From the NCBI RefSeq assembly GCF_947242115.1, contig NC_074713.1, forward strand, positions 6,948,001-7,012,000: 64,000 nucleotides of DNA, read 5' to 3'. The stretch is from Biomphalaria glabrata (Eukaryota > Mollusca > Gastropoda > Planorbidae). The notes beneath the pieces were generated by a model, which saw only the letters and a program-made list of their open reading frames with translations, did no database searches and was not told where the DNA came from. Of the stretch, positions 45,780 to 58,900 are shown one piece after another. Position 1 is the first letter of the stretch. Each line of letters begins with the position of its first letter. The translations under genes and the position numbers were made by a program.

Positions 45780-47612
45780 ATGCTGCGGTACTTTAACCTT
45801 ATTGCCATAACAAAAATGGCAGCATTAGGAAGATTACTTGGCGACGACGTAATTGAACCTTATAAAAACGCTAAATTTCTCTCTGATGATGAGTCGAAAA
45901 ATGATCCCGAAGATGAGCCATTTCGCTCAAAATACAAAGCACGAGAAATTTACAAGGATATCTGCAATAAAATCAAAGATAAACTCAATGGTAGTTCAGT
46001 TGCAAACAAGACATTACTAACATCGTTAATATGTTTGGAACAGGCCATCGGTCTTAATTATATGGATACAGAAGAATTAGCTGAAGGCGAAGACTGTTTA
46101 ATGTCATGTCTTAAACGAATTGAAGAATATGGGTTAAAAGATGCTGTCAGTTTACATATGAACATTTTAAATTACTTAGGTATTCTATGGAGTGAACGAA
46201 GAGATTTAGAAAAGTCTTTAGGGTTTCTGCAGCAAGCAGAAAATTTGTATTCAAACTATAAAAAGGAAATAGGCGATGCGCCTCTGGCATATATTGAATT
46301 TTTAGAAGATTTTGAGGGTGATGATAATGAAAAGGCCCACCAGCGTTGCCAGTCTTTTGAAAACATTCACACACATACCTTGTATTACTTGGCACAGGTG
46401 TATGCAAAGCTAGAAAAAAATAGCTTATCTGCAAGATATTGTCATCTAACGCTACAAAGGCAATTACAGGCTGGTGATTACAATCCTGTAGACTGGGGAT
46501 TAAATGCTGCAACCCTGTCTCAATACTATTTAACAGCTGAGAAATATACAGAAGCTCGACATTGCTTAGCCAGTGGCTCTTTTATATTTCAAAGCTCCAA
46601 GAAAAGCGCAGATCAGTTGTCTGAGCAAGATTTGGAAGCCCAGTGCCAGAGAGAGGCTGACATTGAGAGGTGCTGGATTAAGTATGGACTTGGGCTCTTG
46701 GAAGCTTCGAGAGATAAAATGCTGGGAGAGCTTGAAGATAATGATAATGAAAATACTGAAGGGCCATCGTCTGTTATAAGCAGATCTGACCACAATGCTG
46801 ATAAACAAGTGGCTGATGATATTATGTCAGAGTCTTCTTCTGATAAAGTATTTCAAGAATTTCAGCTTGAACTGACTGCATATGAAGAGCGAATTACTGA
46901 CAAGCTCATCAGAACATTTGATGAAGCTAGAAAGATTTTCTTATTTGTCGTTGATAAGATAAAAAATGCTCAGATGTTTTACAATTTAGAATCACATGCC
47001 AGTGATGCTGTTCAGATAATCCAAGATCATAGTTGCGCTTTTAAACTATTAGCTTTCTTTGAGCTTGACATGAACCGTCAGTGTCGAATGCACAAGCGTC
47101 GCATTGATATGCTCTCTGAATTGCTGAGAGAACTAAATCCACAGCACTACTTACTAGTATGTCGTCAGATTATTTATGAACTAGCAGAAACCTATAGTGA
47201 AATGGTTGACTTAAAAGTAACTTTAATTGAAATGGAGCGGACACGAGCCACACCATACAGTACCAATAAAATTAACAAGCTTGTGCAACAAAGTATTGAC
47301 CAATACCAAGCTTACATTGACTCTCTTAAGGGAGGAAAATCTGAGCTTCCATCAGAATTTCCAGAAGGTGATGTCAGACCAGCTTTAGTAGCCTTCTTTT
47401 GCATGGGGCGGCTGTACTCAAAGTTCCTTGAGCCCCTAGTACCTGAACGTTTGGCTAAACTAACTAAGAGTTTGGAGTGTTACAAATTTGTTACCGAGTA
47501 TTGTGAAGCCAATCCCTCTGCCAAAGAACTCATTCCTAATGAACTTGGTCTGTGTAAAGAAATGGTCTCACTCTTGCCCGTCAAAATGGCCAAACTTCTT
47601 GAGCAGCAATAA
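45780..47612 (+). CDS. KIFBP: KIF-binding protein (KIFBP/KBP), single exon
   Basis: A 610-codon uninterrupted frame (human 621 residues). KBP is a cytosolic TPR-like alpha-helical protein that binds kinesin motor domains (KIF1B, KIF1C, KIF15 and others) and blocks their microtubule binding; its loss causes Goldberg-Shprintzen syndrome. Landmarks: NYMDTEELAEGEDCLMSCLK, NYLGILWSERRDL, THTLYYLAQVYAKLE, INAATLSQ-like NAATLSQYYL, RCWIKYGL, VQIIQDHSCAFKLLAFFELD, MHKRRIDML, PQHYLLVCRQI and KEMVSLLPVKM. The likely start is the second ATG at 45816 (AAAATGG, MAALGRLL, 598 residues), since the first ATG has a poor context and adds 12 residues unlike the family. An acidic insert (residues about 315-360) is weakly conserved. 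The vertebrate gene has introns in this region; here there are none. AATAAA follows at 47769. Confidence 0.95.
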   Translation: MLRYFNLIAITKMAALGRLLGDDVIEPYKNAKFLSDDESKNDPEDEPFRSKYKAREIYKDICNKIKDKLNGSSVANKTLLTSLICLEQAIGLNYMDTEELAEGEDCLMSCLKRIEEYGLKDAVSLHMNILNYLGILWSERRDLEKSLGFLQQAENLYSNYKKEIGDAPLAYIEFLEDFEGDDNEKAHQRCQSFENIHTHTLYYLAQVYAKLEKNSLSARYCHLTLQRQLQAGDYNPVDWGLNAATLSQYYLTAEKYTEARHCLASGSFIFQSSKKSADQLSEQDLEAQCQREADIERCWIKYGLGLLEASRDKMLGELEDNDNENTEGPSSVISRSDHNADKQVADDIMSESSSDKVFQEFQLELTAYEERITDKLIRTFDEARKIFLFVVDKIKNAQMFYNLESHASDAVQIIQDHSCAFKLLAFFELDMNRQCRMHKRRIDMLSELLRELNPQHYLLVCRQIIYELAETYSEMVDLKVTLIEMERTRATPYSTNKINKLVQQSIDQYQAYIDSLKGGKSELPSEFPEGDVRPALVAFFCMGRLYSKFLEPLVPERLAKLTKSLECYKFVTEYCEANPSAKELIPNELGLCKEMVSLLPVKMAKLLEQQ

Positions 47613-47768
47613 CTGTCTCAGTGTCAAGTTTAATTCAGGTTCAACTCGGATAAGTTCATTAAAACCTGTATCCTGTGATTTCCAACTGTAACTGTTGAAC
47701 AATGATTTAATGTCTAGGAACCCCCCCAAGATCTCTATTGTAACATCATAGATTTTATTAAAAGAAAA

Positions 47769-47774
47769 ATAAAT
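47769..47774 (+). promoter_or_regulatory. Polyadenylation signal AATAAA of KIFBP
   Basis: Canonical AATAAA 157 bases after the stop codon. Confidence 0.6.
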
Positions 47775-47997
47775 TTAAAACTACTTGAGAGAAACCCATT
47801 ATAATGCAAAAAACAGTTTTGGCTTTTCTTTTATTGTAAATTATGAAAAATAATTTTTAATGCAATCTAGGTCTGTGGATAGATAATAACTGCATTTTTT
47901 TTGTTTGGATTATTGGACATACTGTCTTGTATTTGAGAGGATAATTGCAGGTTTCAAAAACTAATCACAATTATTTTAGTTTTAGCACTTAAAACTT

Positions 47998-48209
47998 TAT
48001 ACAGTATTGCATGCTACTAAGCTGAATGTTTCATATTCAAAGATCAGGTATATACAGTATTGCATGCTACTAAGCTGAATGTTTCATATTCAAAGATCAG
48101 GTATATACAGTATTGCATGCTACTAAGCTGAATGTTTCATATTCAAAGATCAGGTATATACAGTATTGCATGCTACTAAGCTGAATGTTTCATATTCAAA
48201 GATCAGGTA
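47998..48209. repeat. 53-bp tandem repeat, four near-perfect copies
   Basis: The 53-bp unit starting TATACAGTATTGCATGCTAC is repeated four times without visible differences, downstream of the KIFBP polyadenylation signal. Confidence 0.97.
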
Positions 48210-48954
48210 TATATGGCTAGTACTCAATGCATTAGTTTTTGTCAAAATGTATAGATCGTTGGCTTGTTGAAGTTTGAAATCTAAAAACAGACACCTCATA
48301 TTTAATAATTTACATTGGCATTTAAAATACACTAAATCTAACATTCTTCAGATTGATTTCACTATCCAATTAAGTAAGGTTTAAAAGAATAGTGCAGTGA
48401 TTGAGAGTTAACAATAAAAGTTAAAATATTCTGAAGAGGACATTATTATTTTAATAATAGTTAGAAACCTATGATTCCTTTTGTTTTTTGCTGCTGAAAC
48501 ATTTGATCTATTATTTTTACAAAGCTTATTCCTTTTTTGTTTTCATAAAATTTAGTACTAGGAAAATGATTGCAAAATCATCAATGCTATACTTATGCGA
48601 TTAATTGTAAATTACCAATTAAAAATAATTTTGTTTGCATAACAGAAAATTCTGGGATATGTTTTGTACTATATTTACAATGTTGTTAGAAATTTTGTTT
48701 CACAGCACATTGTCAGTATTAAGTGCTTCTTGAGTTAGATCAGAAAAATAAAAGCCTGTGTCTTTTATTGTGACTGTAACAATTTGAAAGTCTTAGCTAT
48801 TGGGTACATGTTTTCAAATACTTTTGTTAAAGCAATCTTCTAAATATTTGCTGCTACTTTAGAGTGTTCCTTATAGTGCAACTTCATAAGGAAAAGATAA
48901 ATATATGAAACATTCTCACCATGTTTGTTGTCAAATTTGTGTTTTATGTTTCAA

Positions 48955-49078
48955 TGTTCTTTCAAAGTTGAAGATGATCTACTTCCTAGTCCAAACCTCT
49001 CACAGGGTATGTACCCATGTAACCATTGAGACGACCTAACAACAGTTAAGCATGCATACTGCATGACCAGGGTCCCAC
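48955..49078 (-). repeat. tRNA-derived SINE (family C)
   Basis: CAAAGTTGAAGATGATCTAC and TTCCTAGTCCAAACCTC match 4185-4318. The tRNA-like part is more decayed here. Confidence 0.7.
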
Positions 49079-50195
49079 TATCAAGTCACATGTTCTATAA
49101 ATATTTCTTTAACATTTCTTTGCTTCCAGCTTTGAATCCTATTTTCATAACCCCTATCAGACATAAGGCCTAATGTGTGAAAATGTTTACTTTCACTCAG
49201 TTGTTTACAGCACTTGCATATTATCTATCAATTGAATTCAATCTTTCCTGTTATATTTTTTTTTTTTGACAACTTTCTTCCTGAACAGGTGTTTTAAACA
49301 TTCTATTCAAGACTGTTCAAAAGAAACCTGTTCATCAGATCTGTGATTTTTTTCCTCTTGATTTACTAAGCCTATTGCTAATGTTGAAAGAGAAGGTATC
49401 CCGATGAACACACTGTAAAAATGAGAGAAATAAGACTGTAGACTCAGTGAAAGTAAGGCCGCCTCAATTACGAGGCCACGGTGAGAGGAATTTTTCTCTC
49501 CCAAATATAATCTGAAGAAAATGTTACAGCAATACTAAATACATCAGTTCTACAGTCTATTATTTACTTAAGATCTCTTCAAAGTCATTGAATGACAAGT
49601 TGTTTTTTTTTCAAGTTTGTGACTCTGAAACAGTCTTTTTTTTTTCTTTTGCTATTTGTAAGGATTTTTCCAATGAGTGTGCAGGTGTCTTGGCATCTTA
49701 TATTTCAACCTTTTGTAGATTTTCATCTTTTTAATCTAAACAAGATCAATGGTGCTAAATAATTGTAACTAAATTTTTAAAAATTTTATTTTTTAATTGA
49801 ATACACTAGCTTATTTTAAAATGCAAAATTCAATTTGTTTTTATATAAGCTTTAAGTTGAGCCGCTGTCACAGTGTGGATGTTTCATATTGAAATTATTT
49901 TACAACTGATTCTACAATGCTTAAAAGTTATCTTATACTTCTAGAAAAGCTGACCAACCCTTCCTTTAGTGTGTGTACACTCACACACACACACGGGATA
50001 CACCAACAACCAAAGCTCACAATTTATTTTTTTTTGCTCTACTTATTAGTAAATTTAAGTAAATTAATTTTAAGCCAGATTTACTCTGATGATGTTATGT
50101 GCCAAGCATATAATTATTGCTGGTATTGTCTTAGTGTAAACAAATGAAATAACATAAAGAAAATTGAATACCAATATAAAACAAAATCAAAGTGT

Positions 50196-50425
50196 GAAGC
50201 GTTGTAGAGAGGCTAAATACGCTTGAACTTGGCTTGGCTACCTATGAAGGGGCTCGAGGTTCGACACCCGAATCATTCAGAGTTGTGTTTACTGAGTGCC
50301 TAAAGGCAGCACGGAAAACCTTCTCCCATATACCCCCTCCCACGCACTGGTCCACCAACGAGATAGGATCATAGTGCTCTAAGCATGCTATAAGCATGAA
50401 AGTAGCGCTATATAAAAGCTCTAAT
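50196..50425 (+). repeat. tRNA-derived SINE (family B), plus orientation
   Basis: Head with GAGGTTCGACACCCGAATC (box B), body AAAACCTTCTCCCATA and tail CTCTAAGCATGCTATAAGCA. The best-preserved member of the family in the window. Confidence 0.85.
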
Positions 50426-52994
50426 TAATTATTAAAGTAAATCAATTGCAGAACTCCAGAAGTTTTTGTTCAGAATTTAATGGTCAGAGTATAGAGGAAA
50501 TATATAACTGCACAACCTAATCACTGGCTCACTGAACTACATAAACCTGCTAGTTTTGACTGTTTAGAAATTACCACCAGTCCAGCTTACAGGGAACATT
50601 TAAATATCAGCAACTCTTATGAAGAGAAAAAAGTCAACTATATTGGACAGAATTTCATCTTACATTTGGAGTCCTGCTGTTTATATAATATACACATTTA
50701 TACATCAAGTTCATACAAAAATACTACATGAAACATATTTGTTGCGAAAGTTATAATATAGATAAGAGTTCCTATATACACTAATATACTCAAGCCTACA
50801 TGTTTTTATATATACACCATACACACATTATTTTGTAAACACATATATTTTTGTAGATAGTTTAGATCTAGTTTACATAATTATCAGGATTGAGATAGTG
50901 AACTCTTGATCAGAGTATTATTTGGTTGATGAAAACAAAATGAAGGAATTCAATGATTCCATTTTCTATTATAACTTTTTTACAATTTTGTAATTAAAAT
51001 GATGTGAAAAAAGCAAACTCCTCCATTATCTAACCAGTTTGAACTATTATTCAAGATTAAAATTTTTTAAGCTGAAAAATAATTTGATTCTTTTTAATGT
51101 TGAAAAGATAATTAGTAATTGATATCACAAAATATATGGTTCACTATCTCAAGCTTAATCCTACATAAGACCTATATAGGTAGATTTATAAGAAAGTTTA
51201 TGCCAACTGTAAGAGTACCCATAAATGCATACATATATTACTCACAATATGACTAGGTACTGTACATGCCCAGTTCAGCACTGCACAGATTCTATAAAAC
51301 ATTCACAACAATACCAAATGAAATGTGCAAAGTCTACTCTATTTGGCTTTGTGGAGAAAGGTCAACAAAAGCAAAAAACTGACTCAGAAAATAGTCTCAC
51401 AACTTGCAATCTTAACAAAACACTATTGTAGTTGAAAAGCAAAACATTAGCCTCTATTGCACTTCTGTTAGCTACAGCACACAAAGTAGCAATCAAGTAC
51501 AAACTATTCAATAAAATAGCTTTGGTTGTGCCTGTAGACTATCATGTGTATACAAACAATAAGGTCAAATCATTAACCTTGAAGTAAAAAAAACAAAACA
51601 TAATTAAAAAGTATTGACTAAAATGATGGAAGCATTGAACATTCTAGAAGTTCCTTGGGCTCAAAGTTCTAGTAAGAGAAGGACATTTTAGTTTCTAGCG
51701 TTGTCCCACATTTTATGTTATAGGTTACTGTCATCCCACATACTAACATCACAAAAGCAGCTGGTTACCTCAGCAGTTGATTGTTGACTTAAAGTAATAC
51801 AAATTTAAGTTAGATGCATTCCTGATGCTTTTTTAACATGTAGTGTCCTTAATTTTATTGTACATAAATCATCACAACAATGTCCAGCAGTATTTCAACA
51901 ATGATTGTCACGAGTTGACCAAAGCATCCCCTAAAGTTATTGCCCTACAAGACTATACACTAGAGTATGTACATAGAGTACAAGTATGTACATAGATCTA
52001 TGTACATTTTTTGTGTGTGTCACAGAAACCTGGATGCAAGACAAAGACATTAAATATAGGTAGTATATTTGTAGTCAACACAAGGGATTCAAAGAGCAAA
52101 ACACTTAAAACACTGCTCCAGATGTGTTCCCAGCAAAGTGCTGATGAGGCTACTCAGCAGTTGAACTCCAGCAAACTAAAACAACAGGCTAAGTTCACAG
52201 TGCTCAACATAATAACACTAACTAACTCCCACTTTCATGCTGGCTAGTCAACATGTTCTCAAACCTCAACTTACAGTAGAACTGAAGTCTATTTCATGTT
52301 AACAAGCACACAGATCTAATTTAGAGCTTTGCCAGAGCGTTAGAACTTAGGTAGAATAAATGTGTATCAAAAAGGTATAAAAATATATTTTAGAAACTTG
52401 TAGTATTCATTACAATAAGGTACTGGCAGGACGTGTGTAGTAACAGGAGCAACATGTGACTTCAACATATAGTGTGAAGATTTACCTTAAATATTCTGGA
52501 CCACAGTTTCAAAACCAGCTGCTATGTATACATTTAAATAGGAAAACATTTTTTTTAATACCTAATATTCATTTATGTTTTTCAAGGTATAAACTTTGGA
52601 ATAATTTTTGGTTAAAAAACAACCCCTCAACAACTTTGCACTTGTACTGAAAGCATACATTAACAATTGTTTTTGCATGTTTTACTTTTTAACAAATATA
52701 CAACATATTTGTCTATGTTTTATCTTAGCGATGAAAGATTTGAGTTTTTAAAAAAATAGGATGATATGATAATGGATTAATAAGTCCCTTACTAAATAAA
52801 TCCTATCAGTTATTAAAATAAAAACTTGAAAACATGATTTGCCATTCTGTAAAACAAAAGACATTCTCACAGGTACATAAACATTAGGCAATTCATAGAA
52901 TTTTTTTTTAACAACTATCACAAACAGATGCAACACAACAGCTGTATCAGTCAAAGATATGTTTTGTTGGGTCCCTGTGGACTTGGAGATGTGT

Positions 52995-55900
52995 TTACTG
53001 GCGATCTATTGTATTGAAAAACCACTCTGTGAAGCGGCGGAGCTGGGTGGCAGCTGTCTGGGATTCCTCCTGAAGTCTGACATTGTCTGCCCGCAGATCC
53101 TGTATCTCTATTTCCATCTCGGACTTTTCCTGTTTGACCTGAAACCAGAATGAAGAAAATTATTTTTAAACAAGCAAATAAACCTAAGAATAAATATATA
53201 AGTGTCTTCATATAAGGCTTTACTTACTAATACTGTATACATCAATATTGGACACTTTGTTTTTCTTAATAACACAACTTTTCTGTGTGTTCATGTTAGT
53301 AACTATCAAATTATTGACTTGTATTTTCCCTCAAATCTATTTTCTGACACTACTACATAATGTTGCTGACCCACTTTTAATGGATGTGTTTGATAAATAA
53401 TGTCAAGACATTGGTGTCTTCAAACTATCATCACTACAAAATCAACAAATCAGCTTAAAAGAGAACATTGCACTCAACAATGAAATAATTGATACCTTCA
53501 ATGAGAAAAAGAGGTTGCACTGAACATGAAAAAGTTTAATGATATTTGATATTTTGGATTTTTGGCACATCAGCACAATTTAGGCCATGTTGTGCCTATA
53601 TAATCCCTCAAGGGTAACTTCCCTAATATAGGTCAAATGCTAAGAGTTACACAATTGAGGTATTAAAAATAAGGTGAGATTCATAACAAACGAATATTCC
53701 CATTTGACTAGAGTAACACCTTTAGCAAAATCACTAAATCTAGAAAGCCTTCAGAATAGAAGACTCAAAAGTAAAGTAGCAATTATACATAAAACACTGA
53801 ACCATAATCTTCAAATAAAAAAACAAAATCTAATAAAATACTCAGAAAGACACAAAGATTAAGGCACATTCCTCGTTCCATATGCTAGGACAAATTTGTA
53901 CAAATTCTCATTCTTCCCTAGTGCTATTAAAGCATGGAATGGGTTGCCTGATCTAGCCAGGAAAACCAGTGACTTAGCAGACTTTAGGTTATTGGTTAAC
54001 ATGCATGAGTAAATGCGTGACAGGTAGAACATAATCATCTTTTTTGAAGTAACGTCTGTATTATATAAGATAAGAAGATAAGGTCCACTCACAAGTCAAA
54101 TAGTAAAAATTTTTATTATCTAATAAAATTGTGTTGTAAATATGTATATATTTATAAGTACTTTGCCTGATCTCAACTAAAATTTTAGTAGTCAACCCCA
54201 CTTCCCAGATAAAGCCCAGTATTATCCCAGGATCAACACAATCAAATAGTGTTTTGAGGTTGTCTGTTCTAAAATAAGCAACCTGGCATATGCCAGTGGT
54301 GACTCTCTTGGAATAGTTTGTAGTAAACAACAATAATGTTAGTCTTAATGGAATGCGACCATGCTAGGATCTGATCCTTCCTACTCTACCACCCAACCAC
54401 TAAGGTCAAATACTTTTGCTATTTGCTACAAGAAAACTTGGATCTCAAAGTATTAGTTACTTTTGACTTACCTCCCTCCCCCCACCCATCAACCCCCACA
54501 ATAAAATTGGTCAGAGAAATTTGTTGTATTTAGTCTACAAAAATTTATTAATACAGAAATATTGATAAGCTACAGTTTTTTAAAAGCAGATAGTTGTTTT
54601 CTGCACTTTTTAGCAAAGGAAAATCTAATTTTGAAGTTCTACCACTTGGTAAAAGTAACTATTGTTTAGTTGGCAAGAATGTTTTAAAATAGCTTCTCCA
54701 CGGTTTGACTATTTATTATCTTCCAAATATTCCTCTTTTCATTTTCATACACTTTTCTTGAGGTTCCATTATATCAACCCCCCCAACACACACACACACT
54801 CACACATCTCCACATCTTGCTTTCTAGTCTATGTGCTTGAAGAACATAAATAGAATTTGAAAAATAAAAATGTAAACAAAAAACAGATGAAAATCCCAAT
54901 AAAAATGTTATCAAATAAAATAGATTCTCAGTAAATAGGATTTACTTGAAGTGACTAAAAAAAACAAACACCATCCATTAAAACAAAAATGTAATGCCAG
55001 TGATTGAAAAAACAAAATATAAAATCTAATAAAAACAAAGAATATTGAAGGCATGAACGTAAAAAAAAAAAGAAAAAAAATAGGTTTAAAACTTCGAGTA
55101 GGTCAGACCAAACCAGGTGAGTGTAAAAACACCAAATGTGCCAAAGTGATCTACCTGCTACAAGCCAGACAAGCTAATTAATCCCTATTACCTCTCACCT
55201 TATCCAGTTCCTGGGACAACTTTGTCACTCTCTGTTCAAGGTCAAGTATTCTTTGTTGTGGGGTAGAGGACATGGACGTATATGATGAAGGCATTCTACA
55301 AAATATCAAACAAAATGTCACACTAGTTAGAACTAGATGGAGACAGTGCTGCAATGAATAAACTAATGTTACATTTTTGTTACAAGCAGAGTTCTTTAAG
55401 ACTAGGAAGTAGATAGGTTTGGTGCCAGCAGTTATCAAGGAGGCTTGGTGATCAATGCAATACAACAATTACCTACACATTTTCAACAGGAATCCCATCA
55501 CTCATAAAAATTCAAACTCTAGACTAGATTTTAAAAAGTTGTAACGCCTGGGCCACCAAAGTTATCAATATGTATGCCAAGGCCACCAAAGTTGTTAATA
55601 TGTATGCCAAGGCCACCAAAGTTATTAATACGTAGGTCAAGGCCACCAAGGTTATCAATATGTATGCCAAAGCCACCAAAGTTATCAATAGGAATGCCAA
55701 GGCCACCAAAGTTGTTAATATGTATGCCAAGGCCACCAAAGTTGTTAATATGTATGCCAAGGCCACCTAAGTTATTAATATGCATGAAAGTAAAAGAGCT
55801 TACAGCTCAGCCGTAAAAAGAAATGGCCAGATGAAGAAAAAATAGGTATGGGCTATATAAGATGAGGAGGGTATACCATTTTTAATTAAGTAAAGCCATG

Positions 55901-58900
55901 CAATACTTTCATTAGCAACTTGTTCTGGCAAACCATTTAGAGTATAACAACATAATTAGCTTGAAGAATGTCTTGTTTCAGAACAAGTCAAGTAAAAGAT
56001 GAGGATACAATCTAGTTGTGTATTTCCAGACAATACACATTCTGTGTTTAAAAGAGTGAACTTGTGAATTTTAATTGTGATGACAGAATGTTGGTAAACA
56101 CTTCTACTCTCAACATAGAATAATTACATCTAATTACTTCTAAATATTGCAATTGGTTTACCCAGAGGTAGAGTTGGTTAAGCCGAGAGACATTTCAGGA
56201 GACGGAGGCCTGGGTGGAGGTTGGTCATCTTGTGAATCGCTGTCCTCATGTTCATGGCCAGCATCTCCTCTCCTAAGATTGGATTTACTGCCAGAATCTG
56301 TTTCTAAATATGAGATCAGGAAAAAAATACAGTGACACTGAAAAATGTTTGAAACTTAACTTCACAAACACAAAGTATGGTAATTATTTTCTGGTTCATG
56401 TTCAATTCTTTCTTTCCTTAATTTAACAAAGGAGACTTGAAAAATAATAAAAAAAATGAAGTATAATCCAAGTGACCAGAGGAACAACCTAGTGACCCAG
56501 ATCTATACTGAGATAACTGTTAATTGCCCACTGTGAGTTCATCATTTTATATTTTTTTTAGGAACATATATAAATAAAAAAACTATACTGATGTAACTAT
56601 TAATTAGAGCATAGTCATTGTTTAACATAGGCTCCTATTCATTTGTTTCAAATGCACAGTAATCAATTCCTAATTCTGACATAAAGTTTGTAGTTTTCCT
56701 CCTAGAAAAATAAATTTTAGAAAATCAATAAAAATCAATAAAATAAAAGATTTTGTACATTGACCAAATGGTTCATTTTTTAACAATTCTGATGTCAAAA
56801 AAAAAAGAAGCTATATTTCCACTAAATTAATACTATAACTATATATCATGTGAAAAATAATGCATTTGATCAGATCCCTTTGCTAAATGTTTTCAATAGA
56901 AACATACTGACCATCAATAGCCTTTGAGGCCACATTGACCAGTTTGGACCAATCCAGAGCTGCAGCAGACTCCATTAATGGGACCCTATTATCCATTGTA
57001 GATTTACTTCTCTGTCTAGCATTTGCAAGGTCTGAAACTGCTCGAGGCGAAAGTCTGAAGATAATATAACATATAAATAATTCAAGATCTAGTCTATACT
57101 GACACAGAGATATATAAAAATAAGTCAGCATTTAGTCTACACAAAAACATATACAGGGCATAATCAAGTTGAGACCTAGTCTACATAAACATATATACAC
57201 ATATGTAAATATCAATACAAAATCATGTATATGTGTATATTTTAAGTAAAGTAAAAAAAAAAATATTTCCATGCTAGTAGAACTGATAAGGCTACAAAAG
57301 ATTTCAAGTGACTTTCTTTTCAGCAGCTCCAAGAAATAGCAGCTGCTAAATATAAAGGAGTTATCTTTGAAACAATGCAGTCAAGTTCTAACAAACCTTT
57401 GTGTGACTGAGTCGCTACCCTGACTCTGTGCTTTGTCATTACTGGCTACTTTAGAATTACTCAGACTTTCATCCGACAGAGTTCTTTGCAGACGTCCAGC
57501 TTTACGTGGAGCTTGAGAACCAGGCTGCTGGTAAGATCAAGAAAAATATTCACCGCTATGGCCTCATTTCACTTTTACATTTATATAAAGCATTGTATTA
57601 GCAACTGTCATGTAATATACAAAACATACGTGCCAAGGTCTCATAGTTTGAATCAACAAGATATTCACAATTAATTAGATTGGACCTAATACTTTAACTT
57701 GATCATACTGTTAATAATAGACATTGGAATTTCTGTAGTTCTAAAAATAGATTTCTAGCTTTTTCTGAGGGGTTGAGTTCAGTTTTCAAATAAGTTGATT
57801 GTGTCTACTTTTGGGAATCTACTAGTGAAATGAAATTCTATTGTGTATTTGTAGCATGTGTGCTCAACATTTTCATGATTCCAAGTTGAAGAATAAAATG
57901 TGTTTTATTTAGTTAAAAATTTCTATTCAGTTTCCAAACTTAACGAAGTATTTCCAGCAATAATGGGAGTTTGGCTGATCAGACATGGTTTTGGAATTAT
58001 AAAAACATATTTTACATCCCACAATCTCACAGTATCAGTAAACTATGCTATATAACGGCAATTGTAAGAAAATTAGTAACATATCTGCTTATTCAGACAC
58101 TGTATTATAACTGTTTTTAACAAATGTTTGATTGTAACCAAGATAAAGCCAACTTACATTGAACCCAACAAGGTCATTCTCTGAAAGGTCAGGGTCAATA
58201 AGTCTCATCAGCTCCTCCTGAAAATCTGCCCTAGCCACTTCTCGGGCCTGTTTCTGACTAGACATGCCTGGACGCAGCCGTGAAGGCAGGGACTCTTCTG
58301 ACATCATACCTGACAAGTTCCTAATGACAATACAGAATCAGGTTAAAACTGAGGACATCATGAAGTACATGTAAGCAAGAAATAATACATAATAATATCA
58401 TATAGAGGAAATAAGAGCTGACCTTCTGGAAGCCTTTGGACTACTGGTGGGGGGCTCAGTTAATCCTTTCTTCATGACTGGCTTGTTCGCCCTCGTTGCA
58501 GCCAGAGCTTCTTTCCTCCGTGTCACTTCATCTGCAAACAAAACAAAACCAAATTTAGAACAGCAATAGTCTCAGCATAAAGTGAGCACACTTTAACTGA
58601 CTTAAGGAACAAGAAGCTGTTTAAATGAAAGACCCACAATCAGTATCTTGTAAACAACATTGATGCTTTTTGTTAATTGAATGATTTGTTAATTGAATGA
58701 TTTTTTTTTCATGATTCATAAGACCCTTTTCCAAAGATATTACTAGAAGAAAAAAAACTTTCTCCTTTCAGACTTTGTGATATATGGAGCAGATGATGTA
58801 AAAGTCATCTGTTTTTGTGGCCCACGGTTAACTAATGTCAGGTACCCATTACAGCTGGGTAGACTCAGAGCCGGCCTAAAAAAAAATGGAAATATAAAAT

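Larger units (their letters stand above)
48210..52994. other. Gap between convergent KIFBP and SIPA1L genes
   Basis: No coding region was recognised. It contains SINEs at 48955 and 50196. The AT-rich part from about 50650 to 52994 probably includes a long 3'UTR of the minus-strand SIPA1L gene. Confidence 0.5.

Noticed and set aside
50600-52650. Several 60-80 codon frames downstream of SIPA1L
   Set aside because: No domain, no codon bias and no splice context; most likely 3'UTR or spacer.
55524-55816. Long repetitive frames on both strands (PRPPKLL and NNFGGLGI types)
   Set aside because: They result from a 30-bp period divisible by three; the stretch is a SIPA1L intron.
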